From contig NZ_LOHS01000108.1 of NCBI RefSeq assembly GCF_001642995.1, positions 1-64,000 of the forward strand: DNA of 64,000 bases, written 5' to 3'. The notes under the pieces were generated by a model. That model was not told the DNA's origin, searched no databases, and saw only the letters and a program-made list of their open reading frames with translations. The translations under genes and the position numbers were made by a program. Shown here in pieces: positions 17,891-26,709 of the stretch; position 1 is the stretch's first letter, and every line of letters starts with the position of its first letter. The stretch is from Streptomyces jeddahensis (lineage in GTDB: Bacteria; Actinomycetota; Actinomycetes; Streptomycetales; Streptomycetaceae).

Positions 17891-19180
17891 ATGACTCCCA
17901 CCCCCCACCTCACCGAGACCACCGCCCGCCCGGAGCGCTTGGCCCCGTTCCAGCAGGTCGAGCGGTCCCTTCATCCACAGGCCGGTACCGCGACGGTCGA
18001 CATCGTCGTGCCGGTCTACAACGAGGAACGCGCCCTGCCCGGCTGTCTGCGCACACTCCACGCCCGACTGGCGGCGGACTTCCCCTTTCCGTGGCGGATC
18101 ACTGTGGCCGACAACGCCAGCACCGACGAGACCCTCGCCACCGCCCGTCGCCTCGCCGACGAACTGCCGGGCGTCGGCGTGGTCCACCTCGACCGCAAGG
18201 GCCGCGGGCTCGCTCTGCGCACCGTCTGGGGCGCCAGCGACGCGGACATCGTCGCGTACATGGACGTGGACCTGTCCACCGGCCTCGACGGGCTGCTTCC
18301 GCTGGTTGCGCCCCTGGCCAGCGGTCACTCGGACGTCGCCATCGGTTCCCGGCTGGCACCTGGGTCGCGCACGGTGCGCGGCCCGCGCCGCGAGTTCATC
18401 TCCCGCTGCTACAACGGCATCATCCGGCTCACGCACGGCGTCCGGTTCACCGACGCCCAGTGCGGATTCAAGGCGGCCCGCACCGAGGTGCTGAAGCCGT
18501 TGCTGCAGGTGACCCGCGACGACGCGTGGTTCTTCGACACGGAGCTGCTGCTGCTCGCCGAGCACAACGGACTGCGGATTCACGAGGTCCCCGTCGACTG
18601 GGTCGAGGACGTCGATACCCGGGTGGACATCGTGGGCACCGCCACGGACGACCTGCGAGGGCTGTGGCGGATGGCGCGGTTCAAGGCATCCGGCGGCGCC
18701 CGGGTCGACGTACCGTCTCGCCCCGCACCGGCCGCCGAGCACCCCGACGCAGTCCTCGCACCCGCTACCCGACGTGGCGCGTTGTCCTGGGAGGTCGGCT
18801 GCTTCCTGGCGATCGGTGTCGTCTCCACGGTCGGGCAGGCGCTGCTGTACTGGCTGCTGCGCGGTTGGTGGAGCCCGGCTGTCGCCAACCTGGTTTCGCT
18901 GTTCGTCCTCACCGTCCTCAACACGGAGGCGAACCGACGCCTCACCTTCCGGTACTCCACTGCTCCGCCCGCGCGGGCGCACCTGGGCGCCGGGGGCCTG
19001 TTCGTCCTGGGGTACCTGGTCACCTCCGGTGCGGTGCTGTGGTTCAAGTCGATCGACCCCGGGGCCTCGACAGCCGCGGAGACCGCGATCCTCGCCACGG
19101 CATCCGTCGCGGTCACCTGCGTGCGCTTCGCCGTGCTGCGGCTGGCCGTCTTCACCAGCGCCCCCCGCCGTACCCGTTGA
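17891..19180 (+). CDS. GT2 glycosyltransferase with C-terminal GtrA domain
   Basis: A 429-residue fusion. Residues 35-270 form a dolichyl-phosphate-sugar-synthase-like GT2 domain with VDIVVPVYNEERALPGCL, the donor-binding DNAS and the metal-binding DVD in YMDVDLSTG (near 123-125). RYNG/QCGFKAAR and a tail typical of DPG synthases follow. Residues 295-425 are a GtrA four-helix membrane domain with NxxxNFxLxRxWxF-like TEANRRLTFRY. Such proteins make polyprenyl-phosphate sugars and move them across the membrane. The GT39 transferase that follows (start 17 bases after the stop) would use the lipid-linked sugar on the outside. Confidence 0.88.
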   Translation: MTPTPHLTETTARPERLAPFQQVERSLHPQAGTATVDIVVPVYNEERALPGCLRTLHARLAADFPFPWRITVADNASTDETLATARRLADELPGVGVVHLDRKGRGLALRTVWGASDADIVAYMDVDLSTGLDGLLPLVAPLASGHSDVAIGSRLAPGSRTVRGPRREFISRCYNGIIRLTHGVRFTDAQCGFKAARTEVLKPLLQVTRDDAWFFDTELLLLAEHNGLRIHEVPVDWVEDVDTRVDIVGTATDDLRGLWRMARFKASGGARVDVPSRPAPAAEHPDAVLAPATRRGALSWEVGCFLAIGVVSTVGQALLYWLLRGWWSPAVANLVSLFVLTVLNTEANRRLTFRYSTAPPARAHLGAGGLFVLGYLVTSGAVLWFKSIDPGASTAAETAILATASVAVTCVRFAVLRLAVFTSAPRRTR

Positions 19181-19197
19181 CGAGAGCGACTTCCGAC

Positions 19198-21444
19198 ATG
19201 AGCAATCCCACGCACCTCAAGCCCGTACCGGCCGCCTCAACACCCGAAGATTCGCCTGCGTTCGTCCGCTCGCTGCCCGCCTGGGCGGCACCGGCCGCAC
19301 TCGGAGCGATCCTCGTGCTCGCGGCCGTCCTGTACGGCTGGGCACTGGGTTCTCTGGGATGGGCCAACAGCTACTACTCCGCGGCCGTGAAATCGATGGG
19401 GAAGAGCTGGACCAACTTCCTCTTCGGCTCCTTCGACCCGGCCGGGGTGATCACGGTCGACAAGCCGCCGGCCGCGCTGTGGCCGCAGGTGATCAGCAGC
19501 AAGATCTTCGGGCTGCACGGCTGGGCGCTGGTCCTGCCGCAGATGATCGAGGGCGTGGCCGCGGTCCTCGTCCTGCACCGCACCGTGCGGCGCTGGGCGG
19601 GGGAGGGGGCGGGGCTGGTCGCCGCACTGGTGTTCACTCTCACGCCCATCACCGTGGCCATCAACCGGGACAACAACCCCGACACGCTGCTCGTCCTGCT
19701 GCTGGTGTCCGCGGCGTACGCGCTCACCCGCGCGTTGCAGGCCGAGGGCAGGACCGCGACCTGGTGGCTGTGTGCGAGCGGCTTCCTGATCGGGTGCGGA
19801 TTCCTCACCAAAATGCTCGCCGCCTGGATGGTCATTCCCGCGTTGACTCTCGCCTGGCTCATGGGAGGAAGCGGCCCCTGGATACCGCGAGTGCGGCGTC
19901 TGTTGGGCGCCGGGGCCATCCTGGCGGCGTCCTCCTTGTGGTGGGTCGCCATGGTCGCCCTGTGGCCGGGCGACCGCCCCTACATCGGCGGCAGCAAGGA
20001 CGGTTCGGCCTGGGATCTCGTGGTCGGCTACAACGGGCTGGGCCGGGTCTTCGGCTCGAGCGACGGAATGTCCCAGAGCATGGGCGGGTTCGGCGGCGGG
20101 TTCGGTGGCGCGTCCGGCCTGGGCCGGTTGTTCAACGCGCAGGTGGGCGGCCAGATCAGCTGGCTGCTGCCGGTCAGCGCACTGGCCTTGGCCGTCGCCC
20201 TGGTCGGCGTGGTGATGCGCCGACGCGGCCTGCTGTCCGCCGACGCCCTGCTGCCGGCCTCCGGCTGGCTGCTGTGGGGGAGCTGGCTGGTGGTCTGCGC
20301 GGCCGTGTACTCGACACAGAAGGGCATCTTCCACCCCTACTACACCACTCAGCTCGCTCCGGCGATCGCCGCCCTGTGCGGCGGACTGACCGCCGCCCTG
20401 GTCCGTGTCCACCGTGCCGGCGTGCGCTGGGCGCCCCTGGTGGGCGTGGCCGCGGTCGTGGTCAGCGCGGTCTGGGCCGTGGCACTGGTCCGCCGCGACT
20501 CCGACTGGAACGGCTGGCTGGTGTGGCCGGTCCTGCTGCTCGGCTGCGCCGCGGTCGTCCTGCTGCTCCTCGCGCGGCGGCGTGGCCGGCTGCTGACGGT
20601 CGCCGTGGGTGCCGCCGTCGCGTCGGTCCTGGTGGCCCCGGGAGCGTGGGCGGTCAGCGTACCGGGCTCGACATCCGCTATGGGCGGGTCCAACCCGACG
20701 GCCGGTCCGACGACGTTCGGCTTCGGCGGGGGCGGCCGGATGCCCCGGCAGAGCGGGAACGACGGCGAACTTCCGTCGTCGGGGATGCCGTCGGGCTTCC
20801 CTGGTGGTGACACCCCTTCGGGACAGTCCGGTCAGCCCTCCTCCGGCGATGTTCCTTCGGGAATGCCGTCAGGCATGCCGTCCGGTATGCCCACAGGGGG
20901 AGCGAACGGCATGCCCGGCATGTCCGGAGGCTCGACTTCGGGAGACAGCGACATGCCGTCATTTCCCGGCGGCGGTTCCGGGAAGGCCCCGAGCGGACGC
21001 GGCGGCTTCGGCGGCGGCGCGGAACTCACCAGCGAGCAGCGCAAGATCCTCGACTACGCCGTGGAGCACGCACCTCAAGCCCGCATCAAGCTCTCCGTCG
21101 AAGGCGGTGCCATGGCCGCCAGTTCCTTCATCCTGGGCTCGGACGAGACCGTCATCGGCATGGGTGGTTTCATGGGCAGCGACAACGCGCCGTCGGTGGA
21201 CCAGTTGAAGGAGTGGACGAAGAGCGGGGAACTACGCTACGTCCTGGGCTCCGACACGAACAGCGGCGGCAGGCCGGCCATGACCGGGTCGGCCAACTAC
21301 AGCAAGCAGCGTTCCGACTGGATCGCCGACAACTGCACCAAGGTTCCGGTATCGGCGTACGGCGGCACGTCGTCGAAGAGCAGCGGTAGTGCGATGGGCT
21401 TCGGAGCAGGAGCCGACGTGCTCTACGACTGCGCCGCCAAGTAG
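19198..21444 (+). CDS. GT39-family polyprenyl-phosphate-sugar transferase (ArnT/PMT-like)
   Basis: A 748-residue polytopic protein. The first extracytoplasmic loop has SYYSAAVKSMGKSW and GVITVDKPPAALW (the acidic catalytic region), and NRDNNPDTLL lies in the second loop. About 11-12 hydrophobic helices run to residue 480. A low-complexity linker rich in [13 protein letters not shown] units (about 520-605) follows. The C-terminal domain of about 130 residues (ELTSEQRKILDYAVEHAPQ to ADVLYDCAAK) is extracytoplasmic. It is coupled in position with the GT2-GtrA gene and probably glycosylates a surface protein or polymer. The MPSG linker resembles that of CotH in the same cluster, so CotH is one conceivable partner. 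Confidence 0.87.
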   Translation: MSNPTHLKPVPAASTPEDSPAFVRSLPAWAAPAALGAILVLAAVLYGWALGSLGWANSYYSAAVKSMGKSWTNFLFGSFDPAGVITVDKPPAALWPQVISSKIFGLHGWALVLPQMIEGVAAVLVLHRTVRRWAGEGAGLVAALVFTLTPITVAINRDNNPDTLLVLLLVSAAYALTRALQAEGRTATWWLCASGFLIGCGFLTKMLAAWMVIPALTLAWLMGGSGPWIPRVRRLLGAGAILAASSLWWVAMVALWPGDRPYIGGSKDGSAWDLVVGYNGLGRVFGSSDGMSQSMGGFGGGFGGASGLGRLFNAQVGGQISWLLPVSALALAVALVGVVMRRRGLLSADALLPASGWLLWGSWLVVCAAVYSTQKGIFHPYYTTQLAPAIAALCGGLTAALVRVHRAGVRWAPLVGVAAVVVSAVWAVALVRRDSDWNGWLVWPVLLLGCAAVVLLLLARRRGRLLTVAVGAAVASVLVAPGAWAVSVPGSTSAMGGSNPTAGPTTFGFGGGGRMPRQSGNDGELPSSGMPSGFPGGDTPSGQSGQPSSGDVPSGMPSGMPSGMPTGGANGMPGMSGGSTSGDSDMPSFPGGGSGKAPSGRGGFGGGAELTSEQRKILDYAVEHAPQARIKLSVEGGAMAASSFILGSDETVIGMGGFMGSDNAPSVDQLKEWTKSGELRYVLGSDTNSGGRPAMTGSANYSKQRSDWIADNCTKVPVSAYGGTSSKSSGSAMGFGAGADVLYDCAAK

Positions 21445-21495
21445 GCGACGCCGGAGCAACGGGTACCACCCGGGAGAACGGACCAGCATCACGTC

Positions 21496-22239
21496 ATGAC
21501 CGAGCAGTCCGCAACGACTCGTCCGCGACATCGGCTTCTCGTGGTCGAGGATGAGCCCAGCATCCGCACCCTGCTGGAGGCGACGCTCCGCCTGACCGGA
21601 TACGAGGTGAGCAGCACCGACACCGGACAGTCCGCCCTCGTCGAGGTCGAACGCCTGCGACCGCACCTGGTGCTGCTCGACGTGATGCTGCCCGACCTGG
21701 ACGGCTTCGAGGTGACCCGCAGGCTGCGGGCGGCGGGGGACGAATGTCCGATCCTGTTCCTGACCGCCCGCACCGGCACCGACGACCGTATCCAGGGCCT
21801 GAGCGTCGGCGGCGACGACTACGTCTCCAAACCGTTCAGCATCGAGGAGGTGCTGCTGCGTATCGAGGCCATCCTGCGCCGCACGGCACCGGTGGACGCG
21901 GCACTCCCACCACCGAGCGTCCTGCGCTACGCCGACCTCGAACTCGACGAGGGCGCTCACGAGGTGCACCGCGCGGGACAGTACATCGCCCTGTCCCCGA
22001 CCGAGTTCAAGCTCCTGGCCTACCTCCTGTCCAACGCCGGCCAGGTGGTGAGCAAGGTCCAGATCCTCGACCACGTCTGGAGCTACGACTTCGCCGGTGA
22101 CGCCAGGATCATCGAGACGTACGTCCGCTACCTGCGCAGGAAGATCGACTCCTTCGAGCCGCCGCTCATCCAGACCGTGCGCGGCGTCGGCTACTGCCTG
22201 CGGCTGCCCCGCGACCACGAGGGGACGCCGGAGCAGTGA
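21496..22239 (+). CDS. OmpR-family response regulator (paralogue of 14555)
   Basis: A 247-residue regulator with receiver (LLVVEDEPSIRTLLEA, Asp62 in LLDVMLPDLDG, KPF near 112) and winged-helix domain (LSPTEFKLLAYLLSNAGQVV, RIIETYVRYLRRKID). It closely follows the layout of the upstream regulator, including the shared VWxYDFAGDARI segment. It is coupled to its kinase by GTGA overlap. Confidence 0.93.
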   Translation: MTEQSATTRPRHRLLVVEDEPSIRTLLEATLRLTGYEVSSTDTGQSALVEVERLRPHLVLLDVMLPDLDGFEVTRRLRAAGDECPILFLTARTGTDDRIQGLSVGGDDYVSKPFSIEEVLLRIEAILRRTAPVDAALPPPSVLRYADLELDEGAHEVHRAGQYIALSPTEFKLLAYLLSNAGQVVSKVQILDHVWSYDFAGDARIIETYVRYLRRKIDSFEPPLIQTVRGVGYCLRLPRDHEGTPEQ

Positions 22240-23771
22240 TCCCCCGCCTGCCCAGGCCACCCGGCTCACTGCGACAACGACTGATCCTCGGCGTCACCGT
22301 CCTCGCCACGGCGGCGGTACTGACCTCCCAGGCCATCGGCTACGTGGTGCTCCGCTCCTGGCTGCTCGATCGCGTCGACCAGCAGCTGGTGGAGTTCCAC
22401 CCCCCGACCCCGGCCTTCCGCGACGCCCTCCGGAATGCTTTCCCCGCGCCGACCGAACACCTGGACGCACTGCCGTCGGATTTCCACGTCTACTTCTACG
22501 ACTCCTCCGGGCAGCGCCTGAACAACTCCCTCGGCATGGAGGCAAAGCCGGGGCCTCGGCTGGCCGATCAGGCGCAGGACCTCGACCTGAGGGACGGGCA
22601 CCCGGAAACCGTGTCCGCCATCAGCGGTGACGGCCGCTGGCGGGTACTGCTCAGCCCTGGCCCGGACGGCATGAGCGCGGTGGTGACCCTGCCGCTCGAC
22701 ACCGTCGACGGCGCCACCTCGAAGCTGTTGTGGCTGAACGCCGTGCTGCTCGCTGTCACGATCGCCGGCCTGCTCGCCCTGGGCCGGTGGGTGGTGAGGC
22801 TGGGGCTGCTGCCACTGACCAGGACGGAACGAACTGCCCAGGACATCACCGCGGGCCGGCTCGACCTGCGACTGCCGGACACCGACCCGCGCACCGAGAT
22901 CGGACGACTGGGCCGGGTGTTGAACTCCATGCTCGACAGACTGCAGACCGCCCTGCTGGCCCGCGAGACCTCTGAGGCACGGCTGCGCCGGTTCGTCGCG
23001 GACGCCGGGCACGAACTGCGCACTCCGCTCACCGCCATCCAGGGGTACGCCCAGCTCGCGCTGCGTCCGGAGCGGCGCCCGGAGCGTGAGCTGCGGGAGG
23101 CCAACCGGTTCATCGCGCAGAACGCGGAGCGCATGAGCCTGCTCGTCGACGACCTCCAACTGCTCGCCACCCTGGACCGCGAACCCTCCTACCGCAGAGA
23201 ACGGGTCGACCTGCTCTCGCTCGCGGCGGACGCGGTGAGCGCGGCCGCCGTCCACAGCCACTCCCACCCCGTCGACCTCGGCCCGCTGCCCACTCCGGCA
23301 GATCCGGGCGGCACCGAGGAACTCGACGTGGCCGAGACCGTCGGCGACCCGCGCCGACTGGGCCAGATCCTGGAGAACCTGCTGTCCAACGCCCGCATCC
23401 ACACGCCGCCGGGCACCCGTGTCCACGTACGGGTGGGCACGACAGAGACCGGACCCGGAACCGGCGGCACCGACCGGCCGGGACGCACCTCCGCCTCGCC
23501 GCCGCTCCCGGAGCGCCTCCCGGTCAGCGTGATCGAGGTGGCGGACGAAGGACCGGGCCTCGCCCCCATCGACGCCGAGCACGTCTTCGAGCGCTTCTAC
23601 CGGGCCGACCCCGCCCGTTCCCGCAGCCACGGCGGGAGCGGCCTCGGCCTCGCCATCGCCGCGGCCATCGCCCAGGGCCACGGCGGCCGTCTCGAACTCG
23701 ATACCGTCCCGGGCGAGGGCTGCACCTTCCGCCTGGTCCTCCCCGCAGCCGACTTCGGGCAGGGCCGTTGA
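22236..23771 (+). CDS. Sensor histidine kinase (paralogue of 15298)
   Basis: A 511-residue kinase with TM1 (about 15-38), a sensor region of about 125 residues, TM2 (about 164-185), HAMP and H-box FVADAGHELRTPLTAIQGY with His259. The N-box is LENLLSNARIHTP and the ATP lid contains GSGLGLAIA. Domain order and many residues match the kinase at 15298, including VYFYDSSGQRLNNSLG in the sensor. The two pairs probably arose by duplication and may sense related envelope signals. Confidence 0.92.
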   Translation: MIPRLPRPPGSLRQRLILGVTVLATAAVLTSQAIGYVVLRSWLLDRVDQQLVEFHPPTPAFRDALRNAFPAPTEHLDALPSDFHVYFYDSSGQRLNNSLGMEAKPGPRLADQAQDLDLRDGHPETVSAISGDGRWRVLLSPGPDGMSAVVTLPLDTVDGATSKLLWLNAVLLAVTIAGLLALGRWVVRLGLLPLTRTERTAQDITAGRLDLRLPDTDPRTEIGRLGRVLNSMLDRLQTALLARETSEARLRRFVADAGHELRTPLTAIQGYAQLALRPERRPERELREANRFIAQNAERMSLLVDDLQLLATLDREPSYRRERVDLLSLAADAVSAAAVHSHSHPVDLGPLPTPADPGGTEELDVAETVGDPRRLGQILENLLSNARIHTPPGTRVHVRVGTTETGPGTGGTDRPGRTSASPPLPERLPVSVIEVADEGPGLAPIDAEHVFERFYRADPARSRSHGGSGLGLAIAAAIAQGHGGRLELDTVPGEGCTFRLVLPAADFGQGR

Positions 23772-24363
23772 TGAGTCGGTGTCTTCGGATGCCAGAGGTG
23801 ATGCGCGGTGCTCGCGCCGGTACGGGCGGCCGACGTTCCGACAGACCGTCGGCCGCGCCGCGTCATGGCTGCGCCGAGGGTTGTCAGGCGCCGACGGCGG
23901 GCGGCCCGGGCGGGTCCGCCGTCGGCTGGGCTCCTGCCGCCGGGGCTGGTGCAGAGCTCTCGTCCAGGTTCGGATACGGCAGCGACGTCATGCGGGGGCT
24001 CCTTACGGGTCGAGGGAGCGGGCAGCCCAGTTCAGGCGCTGCCCGACGTTGTCGGTGATCAGTGCGGCGTCCTCGTACAGGGGGCAGGAGGTCGCCGTCG
24101 CGGTCGGATTCGATCTATTCCGTCCTGCGTGCGGCGATGCTGAGCAGCTGGGCGGTGATCTGTCAGACATTCACAAGAGATCGAATGTCCAGCACGGTCC
24201 TCCAGGTGGGCGAACAGTGTCACCTGGGCGTGGGCCTGGGCTTGATGCGCGGACCATTGACGCGGGTTGCAAGCGAGGTTACTTTGGCGATCGCTAAACC
24301 TCCAATATTAGACAGAGGTGCCGCTTGTCCGTCAAAATCACCCGGCACCGTGCGGCGTCCTCA
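23772..24363. other. Gene-poor stretch with decayed minus-strand ends
   Basis: No intact gene of recognisable family. On the minus strand a frame ends in DNVGQRLNWAARSLDP followed by a stop near 23998-24000. Immediately downstream is AAGGAG plus an ATG (23991), giving a 35-residue Pro/Ala-rich ORF to 23884. These look like the tail of one gene and the head of another, both cut. On the plus strand, similarity to an ABC ATPase begins at about 24364. Confidence 0.45.
23884..23991 (-). CDS. Small Pro/Ala-rich ORF with its own ribosome-binding site (possibly a truncated gene head)
   Basis: A 35-residue frame, MTSLPYPNLDESSAPAPAAG and onward, preceded by AAGGAGCCCCCGC. Family unknown. It may be only the N-terminus of a lost gene, because the stop comes soon after a disordered Pro/Ala run. 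Confidence 0.3.
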   Translation of the reverse strand: MTSLPYPNLDESSAPAPAAGAQPTADPPGPPAVGA

Positions 24364-24755
24364 CAGCTACTGCTTCATCGGTCACGACCTCGACGTCGTG
24401 CGCTACATGTCTGACTGGGATCGTGGTGCCCTACCGTGGCCAGGTGCTCGAGGACGGGCCCGCGCAGACGGTTGCCCGCCACCCACGCCATCCTCACACC
24501 CAAGCCCTGGTCGCGGCGTCGCCCGAGCTCGACCGGCTGGCGAAGCCAGATCAGCTGCGCCCCGCGCGCGATCCTCGCCCCGAGCCACCGCGGGGCGGAG
24601 GCTGCCCCTTCGCACCCATGTGTGGGTTCGCGGAAGACCGGTGTTGGGTCGAGCAGCCGCCGGTCCACCTCGCGGCCGACGACGGACACGTTGCATGCCA
24701 CCGCTATGACGCCGCCGCGGACACAACTGCGGGAGTCCTCGTGCCGCACCTCTGA
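24364..24755 (+). pseudogene. Dipeptide/oligopeptide ABC transporter ATPase (OppF/DppF) C-terminal fragment
   Basis: FIGHDLDVVRYMSD (the H-loop and following helix) is read to about 24412. After a frameshift, IVVPYRGQVLEDGPAQTVA and HPHTQALVAASPELDR follow. The oligo-HPY cysteine block GCPFAPMCGFAEDRCWVEQP and a tail ending in VACHRYDAA complete it. Walker A, the signature motif and Walker B are all missing, so this is a 3' remnant of an importer ATPase. Confidence 0.75.
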
Positions 24756-24778
24756 TTACGACCGGAGAATCACAGCTC

Positions 24779-25591
24779 ATGCTCGAATCCGAACGCCGAC
24801 GTCAGTCGGTACTGCGCATCTACGACGCCCTGACCGCCGGACGCCTCCACGTCGAGAGCGACGATGTCCTCGAGACGATCTTCTCGCCAGAGGCCCGCCA
24901 TCACCGCTCCTCCCAGCCGCTCAGCGACGGGCCGGCCGGAGCGCGTCAGCTCTACCTCGAGCTGCAGACTCGCCTTCCCGGAGTCGTCGCAACGGTGAAG
25001 CGAACCGTCTCTGATGATGAGTTCGTGGCCGTGCACTGGCACGCCTCAACGGATCCGCGTGACGAGTTCAGCGGCGAGTCCTGGTGTGAATTCTTCCGCT
25101 TCGTCGGCGACCAGGTCGCGGAGCACTGGCAGCTCCACGTCGCCGTGCCGTCGAGCACGGTCAGCGGAAGGTCGGTGTTCAGCGATGCCTACCAGCGCAC
25201 TCACGGTACGGGCTACGGGGAAGCCGCTATGACAGCGATCAACCGCGAGGTCGCGTCGGCGGCCTTCGCCCGATTCATCGAGTTCGACCACACCGTCGTG
25301 GCTGATCACTGGGGCGAGGTCTACCTCCAGCACAACGAGACCATCCCCGACGGTCCTGAGGCCATCCGCCGCTCCCTGGAGGAAACCGGCGGCCTTCCGG
25401 ATGAGTTCAGACCGAGCTTCACGGTGGTCGCCACTGTCGCCGAAGGCGATCTGGTGTGGTTCCTCGAGCGCGTCCGCGTCGGAAATCAGACCGGCCTCGG
25501 TGTCGACATCCTCCGACTGGTCGATCGCCGGATCGTGGAGCACTGGGACATCCCGGCGCTCAGACCCGGTTCCGTCGATGCTGGGCAGTGA
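24779..25591 (+). CDS. Tandem SnoaL-like/NTF2-fold protein
   Basis: A 270-residue protein made of two NTF2-like cone domains (about 1-125 and 150-262), each ending in the characteristic V-EHW strand (QVAEHWQLH; RIVEHWDIP). SnoaL-type domains act as polyketide cyclases, dehydratases, isomerases or simple binding proteins. Tandem forms are common among uncharacterised actinobacterial catabolic proteins. CGGAGAAT lies upstream of the ATG. It is an intact gene between two decayed fragments. Substrate unknown. Confidence 0.75.
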   Translation: MLESERRRQSVLRIYDALTAGRLHVESDDVLETIFSPEARHHRSSQPLSDGPAGARQLYLELQTRLPGVVATVKRTVSDDEFVAVHWHASTDPRDEFSGESWCEFFRFVGDQVAEHWQLHVAVPSSTVSGRSVFSDAYQRTHGTGYGEAAMTAINREVASAAFARFIEFDHTVVADHWGEVYLQHNETIPDGPEAIRRSLEETGGLPDEFRPSFTVVATVAEGDLVWFLERVRVGNQTGLGVDILRLVDRRIVEHWDIPALRPGSVDAGQ

Positions 25592-25611
25592 CGTGACGAT
25601 CACGCTCCCGT

Positions 25612-25735
25612 AGCGGCGTGCGTGACCCCGGTGGCGGCCCGTAGGGATATCGCGCCGCGCAACAGCCTCTCCACGGCGAAGTCCTGGGTGTAGCCGTATC
25701 CACCGTGCACCTGGAGCGCCTTCGCCGCCACGGCC
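25612..25735 (-). pseudogene. Acyl-CoA dehydrogenase C-terminal fragment
   Basis: The minus strand reads AQAVAAKALQVHGGYGYTQD then FAVERLLRGAISLRAATG. This is the QVHGGYGYxxxxxVERxxRD block that closes the ACAD C-terminal helical domain. Everything upstream is replaced by a histidine-kinase fragment, so only about 45 codons survive. Confidence 0.75.
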
Positions 25736-26226
25736 TGTGCAGGGCCGGCTCGTGCTCCTTGGCCTCCTCGACCTCGACAAGCCGCCGCGCCAAGTCCCGT
25801 TGCGCTTGAGGAGCTGGCCGAAGAGGACCGGGCCACGCTGGTGGCCAGGCCGTACACGAAGAAGACCAGTGTCATGGTCCGGTCGACCTCGGCCAGGGGC
25901 CACGGAGTGCTGCTCGCGAGGGCGGACAGGGCGGCGCACACCGCGAGGAGCCGACGGTCGCGGGTGCGTTCGGCCAGGGTGAACAGCGCCACGAGCACCG
26001 CGACGGCGACATCCTGCATCAGCGCGATGGGCAGGGTGAGCAGGAACACGCCGAGCGGGAACCTGCGCCGGAACGCCAACGCGGCGCAGCCGAGCGCGGC
26101 CAGCGCCACCTCGGGACGAGTGTGCTCCCACATGTTCAGCCATACGTCCACCGCCGCCACCGCCACCAGGACGATGTCTACGACCGGCGCGGGAACCCGC
26201 TGCCACACGGCACGTGAACGGCTCAT
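25736..26226 (-). pseudogene. Sensor histidine kinase N-terminal fragment (NarL-type partner)
   Basis: From ATG 26226 the minus strand encodes MSRSRAVWQRVPAPVVDIVL followed by four hydrophobic helices (VALAALGCAALAFRR, GVFLLTLPIALMQDVAVAVL, RLLAVCAALSALAS, TLVFFVYGLATSVA). This is the standard membrane sensor of actinobacterial LuxR-pair kinases. The coiled segment after it shifts frame near 25820 (LARRLVEVEEAKEHE) and runs into the ACAD remnant before any H-box. The start overlaps the upstream regulator stop (ATGA). Confidence 0.7.
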
Positions 26227-26332
26227 CGGCCGGCTTCCGACCGCGGGCGCTCGTCGAGCAGCCCGGCCTGCTGCGCCAGCAGCGCGGCCTGCACCCGGCT
26301 CGTCACCCGCAGCTTCGTCAGGATCGCGCTGG
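26223..26332 (-). pseudogene. LuxR/NarL response-regulator C-terminal fragment
   Basis: The minus strand reads AILTKLRVTSRVQAALLAQQ then AGLLDERPRSEAGR and a stop. This is the recognition helix and last helix of a LuxR-type DNA-binding domain. It is cut exactly where repeat R3 begins (26333) and is coupled to the kinase fragment by ATGA. Confidence 0.75.
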
Positions 26333-26709
26333 GCCTGGGGCGGAGATGATGCCGTCATGCCCTCCTGGGAATTCTGCGAACTTCCAGTGAGGCCCGTGCA
26401 ACGTGAAGTTCGCAGGTCAAGGGTCTGGTGTGAGGGGCGAGCGGGATACTCATGCTGGTCGTCGGCGGGTGTCCACGGCGAAGATCGTCTGCCGTGGCGG
26501 CCGTTGCCGTTGCCGTTGTCGGGTTCTGCCGTACCGAGGACCGTGCCGCCCTTACCATCCGTCACCGGGGCGGTAGGGGGATGACGCGGGGAGGGCGTTG
26601 GTATGCAGGAGCTCGCCGGACTGAACCGGCTGGCCGAGCAGGACCGGGCCGCGGCGGAAACCGCCGTCGCCCCGGCTCTCGCCCGGGTGGCGGGGCGGGC
26701 GGTCCTATC
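26333..26709 (+). repeat. Copy R3 of the dispersed repeat
   Basis: Direct copy of R2 (9993-10405) with small indels, such as an extra GAGGC after AACTTCCAGT and a GATGACGC block before the ribosome-binding site. Its ATG at 26603 starts MQELAGLNRLAEQDRAAAET; the shared ARVAGRAVLS marks the end of the repeat. Its left edge truncates a response-regulator gene, so the repeat edge is a rearrangement junction. Confidence 0.85.

Noticed and set aside
18091-19197. Upstream extension of the GT39 frame to 1117 residues
   Set aside because: The extra 369 residues overlap the GT2-GtrA gene in another frame and are basic, low-complexity sequence. The true start is the ATG at 19198.
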